This document shows positions 10,870-21,967 of a stretch of DNA of 64,000 bases, one piece after another. Positions within the stretch are counted from its first letter, which is position 1. Every line of letters starts with the position of its first letter. A model generated the notes under the pieces. It did not search any database. It was not told where the DNA came from and saw nothing but the letters and a program-made list of their open reading frames with translations. Source of the DNA: Aedes albopictus (lineage: Eukaryota; Arthropoda; Insecta; Diptera; Culicidae); assembly GCF_035046485.1 (NCBI RefSeq), contig NC_085137.1:19311346-19375345 (forward strand), read 5' to 3'. The translations under genes were made by a program, and so were the position numbers.

Positions 10870-13252
10870 AAAATATTATGGATATCGGACAAGGTTTAAT
10901 GCATGTTAAGCTAGTCTTCATAATTTAACGAATGTGCTCTAAAAGTCCTTACTTATTATTTGGAAAAGCACTGCGCTTTTCTTCTTATTTGAGAGAGTGA
11001 GTAATGACGCTAAAGTCTAGGCTTTCGTGCCAGGGCATAAGGCGAAAATTCCTATATCCCATCCCAGGACCACGATCTCAAATGGAGTGACATTGATATT
11101 TTTAGCAACGTCACTCCCAACGAATATGTTTTAAATCCATTACACACATTATATGGATTGACTGACAAGATGACAAGGTTCTATGCTTTTGTTCTATTTA
11201 TTTAATAACGCTGCAAAGTTGGTCTGGCCACTTCAATATTGCTAATGCATCTACGATGCCTTGTAAACAGTGTACGCAGAATGTGGTACCGCAAGCAAAA
11301 AATAGGCAACAAAGAAGGCACGGCAACAACGCTTTGTTTTTTCGTTAGCAGATAATGACAAAATCGCTTCCGACTTTGTTCACAACAAAAACGGTAGGCA
11401 TATTTGTCTCGTTCTATTCGCATCGTGATTTTCGCATTGTTTTACAACTGAAACTCGACTCTGAGGTTTGCAAGAGTCTTAATTCGTCCAAATGCTTATG
11501 AATTCGATGATGTGGGTTGAAAATTTCAGCAGAAAAATCGGAATATCGGCACACGCACGGCAAGCGATGTTTGTTTTATTGCTCTCATCGCCTGACATGC
11601 GTTTGTTGCGGAGTGGCTTTGTTACCGACATGCACCGCTTAGGACAAAGCGTTTGTTTTTCGGCGTGATCCGTTTTTTCGTACCCTGCTTGTAAATATTG
11701 ATGATGACAAGAAGGAATATGTAGTCGAGTTGTTAATTTTATCATTTTCCAGGATTCTTTCAAGTGATGGCTGTGTAAATGTAGACTATAATAGACTGGG
11801 CATTTGACCACAACTCATTTATTTATACTGCTTATTCAATCATTCAGTAACTAAAGCTACCCATACCATCAAACGAATGCGGAAAACAGTTGTTAAAACC
11901 GCCCCAGAAAGTGTGGACGCAGTAGGAAAATACTGACATTTCAAAATTGTTGATGTTCAATTCTTTTTGAAAGCTACATCCTGTTGAGCAACTTATTCTT
12001 TCAGCATTTGTATAGCGGTTTATTCAAGGGTTTATTCGATTCCAACATAAACAAAGCGAGCAGTCACCCATAATGAAGATCTCCAATGTTCATCATGACA
12101 AAAAACGTTTGAATTTTCGATCCTATTAGTAAGCAGAAACGGCCAAACGAATTCCGAAATAAGAACCATCGATCAGGTTCAGGCAACTAAACACTAGGTG
12201 CGTCCATACTTTCAGGGGCCACAGGTCTGCCGTGTTCTGCATAATGAATTAACTGCATCGGATGTTTTCCTACTCTCCGCATCGACCAATGTGGCGCTAG
12301 CTTCTGTGCGCGAAAAATCGCTAAAATTAAAACGCAAAAATATTGCATGGCGAATAGCATCTAAAGGCAAATTTATCGAAGTGGAATACATTATTCGAAA
12401 AAATATTTGGTAGTGGTTGTGCACAATGGTGACTACTATTAAGCCTACCAAATATTTTTTCGGTAAAAGCTATTTCAAGTAATTGTAGTTTAGATGCTTT
12501 TCACCATATAAAATAAAATGGATTTACTCCTGCTGATCAACTGTGGGTGTGCGCCAAGTGGGTAGTCCATTGTCCCACGTCCCAAAACAGCAAACTGAGA
12601 AAAACACGTTTTAAGATTTAGCCTTGTTTCCTTTTCTATACGGACAACTGTAATGCTTGAGCTTGATTGACCGCCCGTAGACGCTACTCCAGTATCGCCA
12701 GACCAGCTTCACTCACACAAGGAACCAATGAGATATCTGCCGGGGGCAGTGTGTGAGCGTTGGTGATCTTTTATTTTTAGGTGATAATGGCGTCTGCCAC
12801 GTAAGGTTGCCTGTCAATGTGGGGAAGGGGAAGGAAGTGATGATTGCAATCGTTTGTATCCACATCTGACCAAATATACCTCTGCGTCAGCACAAATTCA
12901 TGCGGATGCCGGAGTGTTGGTGAGACTTGGTTGGCAGAACGTTCACATATTGGTGCGTGGATACCAGAGGTAAGGTGATAGAATTGTGTGTTCTTTTTAT
13001 TATTCTGACTGTGCGACACAGTTCGCTTGATTGCATAACTTGAAGGCGTTATCTAATAGGATTGAGACACTGTGCTGTGAGAGTTTGGAAAGAAGGAAAC
13101 GGCTTTCACAATCCGTTTCTATTCTAGCGATGGCTATGAACATGTGAATATACATGAGTTGTATATGTAGAGAGAAGGGAGAAAGTATATAGAAAGATAC
13201 AAAGCAGGAGGAAAGAGACGGGCCAGGGATTTAACCCAGGAGTAGTTTCAAA
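10870..13252. other. No gene recognised
   Basis: About 2.4 kb with only short frames (11202-11423, 11479-11811, 12198-12413, 12777-13019 and similar), none with a recognisable domain or splice structure. The only structured item found is the hairpin at 12396-12462. Confidence 0.5.
12396..12462. repeat. 18-bp inverted repeat
   Basis: CGAAAAAATATTTGGTAG (12396-12413) is exactly complementary to 12445-12462, with a 31-nt spacer. Possibly the ends of a tiny MITE. Confidence 0.8.
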
Positions 13253-14204
13253 CCCAAGTAACACAGAAAACATCTTTGAAAGTTAAATTTGAAAAAGATG
13301 TTGTAGTATAGTACTATAATCGAATCTGAACACATCCTATGTTAAAATCATGTTTTAACTATGTTTGGCAATAACAAGTCACTGAAAAATCTTATCAACC
13401 AAAACAAAGGTTAGAGTAACGTAAATTGAATGTTGATTGCACTAGAGTTTTGAATCATTGTCTTTCTTTAATTCCAGATGTTATGAAAAACATCAGCAGA
13501 ACATAGTTATAACATTTGGGCTGAAGCATGTTAAGAATACGTTAAGTTTACGTATTAAATACGTTGGTGTATAAGATTATCAATTCGCTGTTTCTCTTCA
13601 CTCACTTGAACATTATTTATAGAAAATCATTTGTACTTGAAGCTTTCCAACTATTCAAACTATAATATTTTGTGCTTTGCGATTGTTGATTGTCTGGACT
13701 TGATATTTCGTTGTCCTCCAGGCTCCAAATTTGCCAAACGGGTATAAGAATATTATCTAAAATTCTTGGCGATTGGGAAAGTCGCTTTAGTCCTAATGGG
13801 TCGGCAGAGGAAAGTCACCATTGAATTTCACCTTAGTGTCAGGCCTTTTATGTCATCTAAAATCATTTTGGGTACTTACGTGGCAGCTAAAACTCACTTA
13901 TGAACTATAATTTTTATTCCGCGAAACATTACAAATCAAAACATTCAGATTGGAGTCAGAAACTGCACTACAACTTTGTTATTGTTATACTTATGTTCAA
14001 AACAGGTATTCAAAAACAACAATCACATCGTTGTATGCTATTTGGAAAAGGATGTTGCAAAAACGTTTTAATGATGTAATTTCAATATATGTCAGTCCAT
14101 TCAAGTAGTAATCGACAAACATGTTGTTGTGATGTACAACCGATGTTATTCAAACGTAATTTTAATGTTCTGGTTTTTTTTTTCCTATCAGGACTGATAG
14201 ATTA

Positions 14205-14360
14205 GGGAACGTTCAAAAATTACGTCCAACATTTGGGGGAGGGGGGGGTCTAGAAAAGTGTGACAGTACGTGTATTGGGTATAGGAAAAGTGCGTGACAG
14301 AGGGGGGAGGGGGGGTCTAGAAATCCCGAAAAACGACGGACGTAATATTTGAATCTTCCC
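14205..14360. mobile_element. Small MITE with TTA target duplication
   Basis: Ends GGGAACGTTCAAAAATTACG and the complement of GGGAAGATTCAAATATTACG; TTA outside both ends (14202-14204 and 14361-14363). G-rich interior with two GGGGGGTCTAGAAA copies. Nested in the 13253-16180 element. Confidence 0.85.
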
Positions 14361-14963
14361 TTACAGTGCCTACTGAAAAGTTTCATACTAATATTTGTAT
14401 ATATAGCCGTTTGTTCATGTACAGATTCCAATTAAAAAAATATTTATCTAGCGCAGTTCAAACATTCAATGAAGTGATTTAATTTCCTTATTTATTTGTA
14501 ACGAATACAAGCACATCTTTAGTACAATGATTAAAAATAGCATTCCAAAACTTCCAGACGGTGCTGTGACAAGTAGCCACCATATTGCATGTCTGAAAAT
14601 TTGTTCAAATTCTCACAAAAATCAGAGAGATGACCAAAAATTCCCTTCTTGATATCGATCGGATGGAAAGCGAATGAAAGCATGGAAGGCGAATGTGTTT
14701 ATTTCACCAGAAATTTTGAATGGCACATGAAATTAAGTCATAGTGACCGAACATCGAGATGGTAAATTACAAATGAAATGTAAGGCTTGAATATTATTTT
14801 CAGCCATTACTAAATAGCACATAAACAGGTGTCACCATTATTTGCGGTGTTCATTTGATAAATCGTGATTTTTCTGCGGCCAACAAGTTCTTACGATGTC
14901 GCTGAGAACATATTCGATACTTAATGTTATGTTATAATAATGTATTGAAAAACATCTTTTGTA

Positions 14964-14976
14964 ACATCATGAAGAT
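14964..14976. repeat. Target-site duplication, left copy
   Basis: ACATCATGAAGAT, 13 bp, repeated exactly at 16029-16041. It brackets the inverted SINE dimer and defines its limits. Confidence 0.9.
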
Positions 14977-16028
14977 TACACTGTTGAAAATGCTTTGACA
15001 TCCATGTGCACAACAGAACATGTGCTCGATGAACAAATTGAGATTTGAAATTATGAAAAGAAATCCACGTACTCCGGTGAGACTCGAACTCACGACTCCC
15101 AATTCGCTAGACGGGCGCTTCTATTCCTTCAAGCTACGGAGTCACTCGACTATCTCCGTCGCCAGCAGGCCTAGAACTGAACTCGATTCCACAATCGCAC
15201 ATGGTTATCTTCTTTTCACAATCCAAACCCCCTTCGGATGGGATTAGATGAACATCTAACACATTGTCTGTTGTGCACATGTATGTCAAAGCGGGAGAGG
15301 AAGTTATTTTTAATTGTCGAGAGCTTCGGGCACTGCCTTCCAATCACTTATTGGTATGGCAATTAGTGTGCAGTCGGACTCTCGACGGGTCGGTCCTCGG
15401 CCGACCGAATACGGTAAGGGTGACCGTAGCACCTTACAAATGTCAATTTCTTGATTTTGCTTTGGCTGACCAAGCCATGTGGGAAATTACACTGTTGAAA
15501 GCAAAATCAAGAAATTGACATTTGTAAGGTGCTACGGTCACCCTTACCGTATTCGGTCGGCCGAGGACCGACCCGTCGAGAGTCCGACTGCACACTAATT
15601 GCCATACCAATAAGTGATTGGAAGGCAGTGCCCGAAGCTCTCGACAATTAAAAATAACTTCCTCTCCCGCTTTGACATACATGTGCACAACAGACAATGT
15701 GTTAGATGTTCATCTAATCCCATCCGAAGGGGGTTTGGATTGTGAAAAGAAGATAACCATGTGCGATTGTGGAATCGAGTTCAGTTCTAGGCCTGCTGGC
15801 GACGGAGATAGTCGAGTGACTCCGTAGCTTGAAGGAATAGAAGCGCCCGTCTAGCGAATTGGGAGTCGTGAGTTCGAGTCTCACCGGAGTACGTGGATTT
15901 CTTTTCATAATTTCAAATCTCAATTTGTTCATCGAGCACATGTTCTGTTGTGCACATGGATGTCAAAGCATTTTCAACAGTGTAATTTCCCACATGGCTT
16001 GGTCAGCCAAAGCAAAATCAAGAAATTG
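14977..16028. mobile_element. Inverted SINE dimer with 13-bp target duplication
   Basis: Arms 14977-15460 and 15501-15984 (484 bp each) are complementary throughout (x pairs with 30961 minus x), so open frames on the two strands encode identical peptides. The spacer is 40 bp, and its complement is repeated at the right tail (15985-16024). Each arm contains a tRNA-like head: acceptor-like ACTCCG/CGGAGT, GCCCGTCTAGCGAATTG, box-B-like GTTCGAGTC, followed by a SINE body that ends TTTTCAACAGTGTAA. The long variable-type target duplication is what target-primed reverse transcription leaves, so the dimer appears to have moved as one unit or formed during insertion. Confidence 0.9.
15827..15895 (+). 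ncRNA. tRNA-like SINE head (not a functional tRNA)
   Basis: Reads as a degenerate tRNA: ACTCCG at the start pairs with CGGAGT at the end, with a box-A-like TAGCTTGAAGG and box-B-like GTTCGAGTC. The mirror copy is at about 15066-15134 on the minus strand. The anticodon arm cannot be folded with confidence, and the sequence continues into the SINE body, so it is a polymerase III promoter rather than a tRNA gene. Confidence 0.6.
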
Positions 16029-16232
16029 ACATCATGAAGATGTTTTATAAGCCGCCATTTTTTGCGCTTTTTCGGTGATATAAGTGTACGAAAATAAGTT
16101 TTTCATAGTGAGAACAAAACATAGACGTTTGTATGGAGCTTGTATTATATACATTATTATAACAAGTTGTGTTACTTGGGAACGATCCCTAGGCGCAAAT
16201 CTGGTTCACTATCACTTTTTTTTGGTATGCCT

Positions 16233-16497
16233 TCTTCTTCTTCTTCTTTATGGCTCTACGTCCGCACTGGGACTTGGCCTGCCTCGCTTCAACTTAGTGT
16301 TCTTTGAGCACTTCCACAGTTATTAATTGAAGGGCTTTCTTTGCCTGCCATTGCATGAATTTGTATATTGTGAGGCAAGTACAATGATACTCTATGCCCA
16401 GGGAGTCGAGAAAATTTTCCGACCGGAACGGGAATCGAACCCGCCGTCTCCGGATTGGCGATCCATAGCCTTAATCACTAGGCTAATTGGAGACCCC
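16233..16497 (-). mobile_element. Feilai-like tRNA-derived SINE
   Basis: On the minus strand it starts with a tRNA-like head (GGGGTCTCCAATTAGCC; box-B-like GGTTCGATTCCCG), continues through the conserved body (CTCTATGCCCAGGGAGTCG and TGGGACTTGGCCTGCCTCG as read on plus), and ends in a (GAA)n tail. An exact 12-bp duplication TTTGGTATGCCT flanks it (16221-16232 and 16498-16509). I recognise the body as the Aedes Feilai family. Confidence 0.9.
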
Positions 16498-16577
16498 TTT
16501 GGTATGCCTAAACCGTGTGATAAAAGTGCACATTTGCTTCGGATGGTCTCGACGTCTTCGGTGCACTTGTTCCTTAA

Positions 16578-16800
16578 GGTTGAAGGATTCGTCATTGATA
16601 TAATCGTCATCATTAGAAATTCCAAAGCAGTTTTCGCGTCCAAAACCGAAAATTTCCCAGTGAAAATGTATTCACTGTATTGTAAGTGGAGAATGGAGTA
16701 CAGTGAATACATTTTCAAAGCGAAATTTTCAGTTTTGAACGAGAAAACTGCTTTTGAATTTTCAATGATGACGATTATATCAATGACGAATCCTTCAACC
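16578..16800. mobile_element. TTAA-flanked MITE 1 of 3
   Basis: Lies between TTAA at 16574-16577 and TTAA at 16801-16804. About 37 bp of terminal inverted repeat starting GGTTGAAGGATTCGTCATTG; the whole 223 bp is nearly palindromic around TGTATTCACTGTA. TTAA duplication is the piggyBac-type signature. Confidence 0.85.
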
Positions 16801-16804
16801 TTAA

Positions 16805-17027
16805 GGTGAAACTGGAAGCCTTTTCTCATTTTTTCGGTTTTTGATTTTTTTTTATTAAATAACGAAGCAATATTTTCAAAATCGGTTTTCGTGCACTTGT
16901 AGAGTATGGATCAAGGTATCTTCTGAATTTTTTTGTGGTGGAAAATGTTTTCCATTTTTGCAGAAACCATTTTTATGTGAAATTATGTTCAAAAATGGTT
17001 TCTGCAAAAACGAAAAACATTTTCGCC
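16805..17027. mobile_element. TTAA-flanked unit 2 of 3
   Basis: Bounded by TTAA at 16801-16804 and 17028-17031. Starts GGTGAAACTGGAAG and ends with the complement of GGCGAAAATG. Most of it is a direct repeat of the left half of unit 3 (AATAACGAAGCAATATTTTC, AAAATCGGTTTTCGTGCAC, GATCAAGGTATCTTCTG), so it is either a solo half or a second diverged copy. Confidence 0.7.
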
Positions 17028-17031
17028 TTAA

Positions 17032-17390
17032 GGCGAAACTGGAAGTATTTCCTCACTTTTTGGTTTTTGATTTTTTATAAAATAACGAAGCAATATTTTC
17101 AAAATCGGTTTTCGTGCACATATAGAGTATAGATCAAGGTATCTTCTGATTTTTTTTTGTAGTGGAAAATGTTTTTCGTTTTTGCAGAAACCATTTTTGA
17201 ACGAAATTTCACAAAAAATGGTTTTTGAAAAAATGGAAAACTTTTTCAACACGAAAAAAAAATTCAGAAGATACATTGATCCATACTCTATAGAGTATGC
17301 ATGTGTACGAAAACCGTTTTTGAAAATATTGCTTCGTTATTTTTTGAAAAATCAGAAACTGAAAAATGAGGAAATGCTTTCAGTTTCGCC
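17032..17390. mobile_element. TTAA-flanked MITE 3 of 3
   Basis: Bounded by TTAA at 17028-17031 and 17391-17394. Long inverted arms starting GGCGAAACTGGAAG and ending with CAGTTTCGCC; inner words such as AACGAAGCAATATTTTCAAA occur inverted in the right half. 359 bp, no coding capacity. Confidence 0.85.
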
Positions 17391-17394
17391 TTAA

Positions 17395-19465
17395 TTGACA
17401 AAGACTAAATCCACCGAAAACCCCAAGTCGATCCAACGTGGTCCAGCGCTGCAATCGCACTTTGAAGGTGTATGCACACTATTGTGGCAGTTTGGGGTGC
17501 AGTCAGTAATAATTTGTTAATCTTTGTTCAGTTTGAGCAGTGATGAAAGAAACAGCATGGACGAAAAATATATCCAGAGTTGGCTATAAAAATTGGTAGC
17601 AGCAAAAACCTTTCACACTTCATTGTATCCAAGAAGAAACCAAATTTCAATATCACTTTCCCTCTCGGTTCCCTCTGACAATGTCACAGTTTTTGCTAGA
17701 TGTTTGCTAAATTGCCAATCACCACTAGACAATGGTTTCGCTCTGCATTCGCATCACATCGGATCTAATCGCTCCAGGACCACGCCTGCCTGTTTCAAAG
17801 ACATCACACCTGCTCCGTCTCACTTTCTACTCAGGTAGAAACATTCGGTCCCCTTGATTCCCGCTGCGGTCAAAGAAATGCGAGGAGACATTTCTTTCGC
17901 GGTCACAAACCAATGCCAATGACTTCAGTCCAAAGCTTGTACTGTGTTTTGCTACCTACTATAGGTGTTGTGACAATCGCAAGGAATCGTGTTCGTACGA
18001 CACAAGAAACTGCGCAAAATTGTTAGGTGGTAGCGTGTCTGAGAACCGACGCAAATTCGATTTCTTAGCGCACGCTCGCGTTTGGCATGCTGTCGATTAA
18101 TTCAATTATCGTGATCCACCCACCTGCTACAACCATGCGAATGCATGGTAATAGTAGGGAAGGCTGGTCAACAGTGAGATCGATCTTGTTTAACAGTTAA
18201 TCTAACTTCTGTGTTAACATGCTAATATCTTCACCTAAAGCACAAGTATAACTTGTGACCTCACAATAAATGTATGTGTATTGATTTCAAAGCGACACGT
18301 ACGACTCAGAGAGGAGAAACGTTTTGGCTGGTAATGATCGGACATGGTTTTCCGACAAAACTAGTTAAATTAAGGCTTATCCAGTAGTCAGCCAAGATTC
18401 TACGGAGTGAGATTATAAGTATGGTATGAACACCAATGGGCCGTACTTCATATAAAATAAAAAAAAATATTATCGTCGCACCACCAAATCGAAGTCGTCG
18501 CTAGAAGCACATGCGAAGTTGCAGCTGCGAAGTAAATTTGAATCTATTTTTTCTGTTGCGCATCATTAAGCTAATTAAGAGCAACAATATGCACTAATTC
18601 AAATTGAGTTGCGACATTTCTAAGTAGGTTAAAAATCAATTTTCGCAAGTTCGGTCATTTTGTATTTCGACCAAAAGCATAATACCTTCATTGAACACTC
18701 TCCCCTAAAGCACCTCACAGATCAAGACGGATTGATTGGACTACACAAATCGTGAGGTGTGTTCGTAGCTCAGGTTCGTTGCTACGCTTGATTTCTACTA
18801 ACCCAGTTGTAAATAAGAGTCATTTGATGAATGAAAACAATCGACACACGGACGTCGATACACGACCGTCTTTGCTGCGCGATGCGGAGGAATCCGTTCG
18901 TGGAAGTTGTAAGCGCATAGAGGAAATAAAAGTCGCGTTCTCGATTGGATTCCACCAGTTCGTGCCGCTATGCTAATGAGGTAGCCCGATGCGATGATGG
19001 CAAGGTGTGGCATTATGCAGGGTCAATGAACTGAGTGATGTCTGGTCGCGTCGGCAGTGCGAAAAGATGCCACATTGGACGGTGACCAGAAGAGGGGAAA
19101 TCTTCGTGAACAAATAATGCGGAATGAGTAATAGACAAACCAGTTTTGAAGCATTCTTCTTGGTGACATAGAAGCCACCAGACAAGCAGAAGGCTTAATT
19201 TACAAATTTAGTAAAGATGCCTAATGCTTCTAACGGTAGACAACACTAGAGCAAAGTAGGGGAAGGTGGGGTAATATACTATTACGCCGTAACGCATCAT
19301 TCTATTCTAAGGTGATCTACTCACGTTACGCGATTCTGGAATTCCTTTTCCAGACAAAAACAAAAAAAAACTATCAGAGACAATAGTCGCAATAGTACAG
19401 AATTTTTACTTTTCACTAATCGAACTTCAGTCGGTCAGATGAAGCAAAATGTAGCCATCAATATA
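17395..19465. other. No gene recognised
   Basis: About 2 kb of non-repetitive-looking sequence. Short frames (17593-17838, 18752-18976 and minus 18798-19185) show no family resemblance. Nothing else supported. Confidence 0.5.
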
Positions 19466-20643
19466 CACTCCCGTTCAAAAGTTTGGGGTCACCCCCTAAA
19501 AAATATGTCATTTTTTTAGGCCCATATCTCCGCCAATTTGCGTCCGATTTCAAAACCCTAGGTTTCATTCAAAAGATAATAAGTCAAAGAAACTTTGAAC
19601 ATGATTTAAAAGAAACTTTTTCAACAAATTTTGTATGTAAACTTAAAACAAAGTTGCCAAATTCTCTAAAAAATGAATATAAACTTACGGCAGTGTCGCT
19701 GGAAGTTGGGTCGACCAAATTTTATGATGAGAGCGGTAATATGACCCATTTTCTATTAGCTTTCATCTGCTTTTTACAGAACTTAGCTAAAAATTCTAGA
19801 AAAAAAGTTATTAAGTAAATTAATCCTTGATGTCTTCGACCAAAAGTTTGGGGTCACTTTCGTAAAACATGGAAAAGTGATTTGTTGATATCTTTGTCAT
19901 CTTTCATTCAATTTTAATTCTTCTTGGCTTATTTGAAACAAAATGAATGATACTTACTGCATAGACATTGAACCACACATATTTGTTGAAATTTACATAC
20001 TAAAACTTAACGTAAAGTTACCTCATTTTTTGAAGCGTGCTAAAATGTGCTAACTTTACATAACATTTTTATATACAAAAATCGTTAAATACGTTAAGTT
20101 GAAGACATCAAACGTAAATTTAGTTAATTATCTTTGAAATGAGCCAAAAATAATTAAAATTGAACTGTAGATGACGAAGATATCACCAAATCACTTTTCC
20201 ATGTTTTACGAAAGTGACCCCAAACTTTTGGCCGATACATCATATTGAGGGGTGACCCCAAACTTTTGGTCGATGACATCAAGGATTAATTTACTTAATA
20301 ACTTTTTTTCTAGATTTTTTAGCTAAGTTCTGTAAAAAGCAGTTGAAAGCTAATAGAAAATGGGTCATATTACCGCTCTTATCTTAAAATTGGGTCGACC
20401 CAACTTCCAGCGACACTGCCGTAAGTTTATATTCATTTTTTAGAAAATTTGGCTACTTTGGGTTAAGTTTACATACAAAATTTTTTGAAAAAGTTTCTTC
20501 TAAATCATGTTTAAAGTTTCTTTGACTTATTATCCTTTGAATGAAACCTAGGGTTTTGAAATCGGGCGCAAATTGGCGGAGATATGGGCCTATAAAAATG
20601 ACATGTTTTTGAGGGGGTGACCCCAAACTTTTGAACGGGAGTG
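19466..20643. mobile_element. TA-flanked palindromic element (Tc1/mariner-type MITE)
   Basis: Exact inverted termini CACTCCCGTTCAAAAGTTTG followed by GGGTCAC; TA directly outside (19464-19465 and 20644-20645). Nearly the whole 1178 bp is palindromic: TGGGTCGACC, GTCATCTTTCATTC and AACATGGAAAAGTGATTTG recur inverted. The terminal word AAAAGTTTGGGGTCAC occurs again internally at about 19850, 20215 and 20255, so the element looks built by nested duplication of its own ends. The frames at 19483-19818 and minus 20453-20683 are arm translations. Confidence 0.85.
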
Positions 20644-20892
20644 TATACGGGAAACATCGCCACAAATAAATCATGAAACCCATTCAACGATTCTTAAAAT
20701 GTTAAAAAGTTGCAGCTGCTGAGCTGCATCAACCAATGTATGTGCCTTAACGTTTTTAAACATACTTTTATTATGGTCCAATTGTAAAATGGGCATACCT
20801 GTAAAGAGAAAAAATAATTGAAACAGTTAATACTTGAATTTGCTATTAATGTTGTACATGAAGACTAGGCTGTTCCTTATTTTTTCAAAAAT

Positions 20893-21262
20893 GTAAAATG
20901 TACGATTGAGTGTAATCAGTTTCGTACCTTTTAATTCCGCCCTATTTTGCTTATCCTTGAGTACCTACGTATTCCTACCGCGTAATAAGCCACATACTAG
21001 GTACCTAAATAGAGATATTTTTTTTTTGGTATTGGTACATTTATAGGTATAGGTAGTTTTTTAGGTATCAAGAGTAGCGGTAGAATTTTATTATATAAGC
21101 GGAGTGAATGCGATGCCAGTGGATAACTGACACTGAGGAAGATTACAAGTGGTAGTCGAAATACGCGTATCTGTCAAAGAATAATCAAAATAGGGTGAAA
21201 TTCAAAGGTACGAAACTGGTTACACTCATTCGAAGAGTGTATTCCGCTTAGAAGGTTCGAAA
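20893..21262. mobile_element. Foldback repeat carrying a complete hammerhead-like motif
   Basis: The left arm (20893-20975, minus) and right arm (21121-21262, plus) share GAGTGTAATCAGTTTCGTACC-type and AATTCCGCCCTATTTTG-type words. The right arm starts GATAACTGACACTGAGGAAG and contains the motif at 21129-21175. Same family as 6637-6870. Confidence 0.65.
21129..21175 (+). ncRNA. Hammerhead-ribozyme-like motif
   Basis: GACA (21129-21132); CTGAGGA (21133-21139); extra A; stem II GATTAC/GTAGTC (21141-21146 and 21152-21157, one G-T pair) with loop AAGTG; GAA; stem III A, TACGCGTA, T (21161-21170), self-complementary; C (21171); TGTC (21172-21175) pairing with GACA. Compared with 9955-10001, stem II differs at five of the six positions on its 5' strand and stem III at its two central positions, and pairing is kept in both. 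Confidence 0.5.
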
Positions 21263-21599
21263 AGTCGGTACAAAGATGTAAAATGTTAAAAGTTCGTTAA
21301 TGAAAAATAATCGTTTTAGCTAATATATTATCGTGTCAAAATTTGCAGTCTGTATCTCAAGGCTAAGTGGTCCCTCAGGGAGCCTAAAGTTCTAAAAGAA
21401 AACATGAGTTTTTTTTTTGGCAAAACAATTCGCTATTCTACTAAATCTGATGAAAACTGAGAATATGCTCAGAATTGCGATATCTCCACTCGTTTTTAAG
21501 TTATTGAGCAAAATATGGAAGGTTTCCTTTGGGACATAAAAAAATATCAATTTTTTTCGATAGTTTATTGCTAGCGAGGTTTATTCGTGATGTTGTACT
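21263..21599. other. No gene recognised
   Basis: AT-rich spacer between a foldback and the RTE copy. Nothing supported. Confidence 0.5.
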
Positions 21600-21635
21600 T
21601 CTTACAACGGCGTGCGTCCTGAAGGGCTATCTTCT

Positions 21636-21967
21636 AAAGCTGTGGCACCACCAATGAACTGGGAACAGGATTTATAGTGTTGGGCAAGATGCGACAACGT
21701 GGGATCGGGAGGCAGCCGATCAACGCATGGATGTGCAAGTTAAGAGTTAAGGGCCGTTTCTTCAACTACAGCATCATCAACGTCCACTGCCCACACGAAG
21801 GGAGACCTGATGACGAGAAAAAAGCGTTCTACGCGCAGCTAGAGCAAACATACGATGGTTGCTCGCCGCGTGACGTGAAAATCGTTGTCGGCGACATGAA
21901 CGCGCAGGTAGGAAGGGAGGAAATGTACAGACCGGTAATCGGGCGAAACAGCCTGCACGCCGAATGA
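21636..21967 (+). pseudogene. RTE endonuclease fragment
   Basis: The frame reads through the conserved endonuclease blocks NELGTGFIVLG, GRFFNYSIINVHCPHEG and VVGDMNAQVG (the GDxN motif with a catalytic Asp). The N-terminal catalytic Glu block is missing. A stop at 21965-21967 is a frameshift artefact: homology resumes at once in another frame (DNGQRCVNIAASRG, from about 21969). Confidence 0.85.

Larger units (their letters stand above)
13253..16180. mobile_element. CCCAAGTAACACA-ended non-autonomous element
   Basis: An exact 13-bp terminal inverted repeat, CCCAAGTAACACA, lies at 13253-13265 and, inverted, at 16168-16180, with AA directly outside both ends. The interior is AT-rich with many ACATSWTGTT and AACATCTTT words and has no long frame. 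Two later insertions sit in it: a MITE (14205-14360) and the SINE dimer (14977-16028); without the dimer and its duplicate the element is about 1.86 kb. The end sequence is similar to the CCCGGGTAG and CCCGAGTAG termini of the 30649-31042 element, which also has AA outside. Confidence 0.65.

Noticed and set aside
15827..15895. Functional tRNA gene
   Set aside because: Anticodon arm cannot be folded and the sequence continues into a SINE body; the same holds for the heads at 16437, 34030, 45970 and 61098.
15020..15941. Identical peptides on both strands as genes
   Set aside because: They are the consequence of the perfect SINE palindrome; the frames cross the tRNA-like head.
16327..16829. 160- and 145-codon frames on opposite strands
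   Set aside because: They span a Feilai SINE and a palindromic TTAA MITE; no domain.
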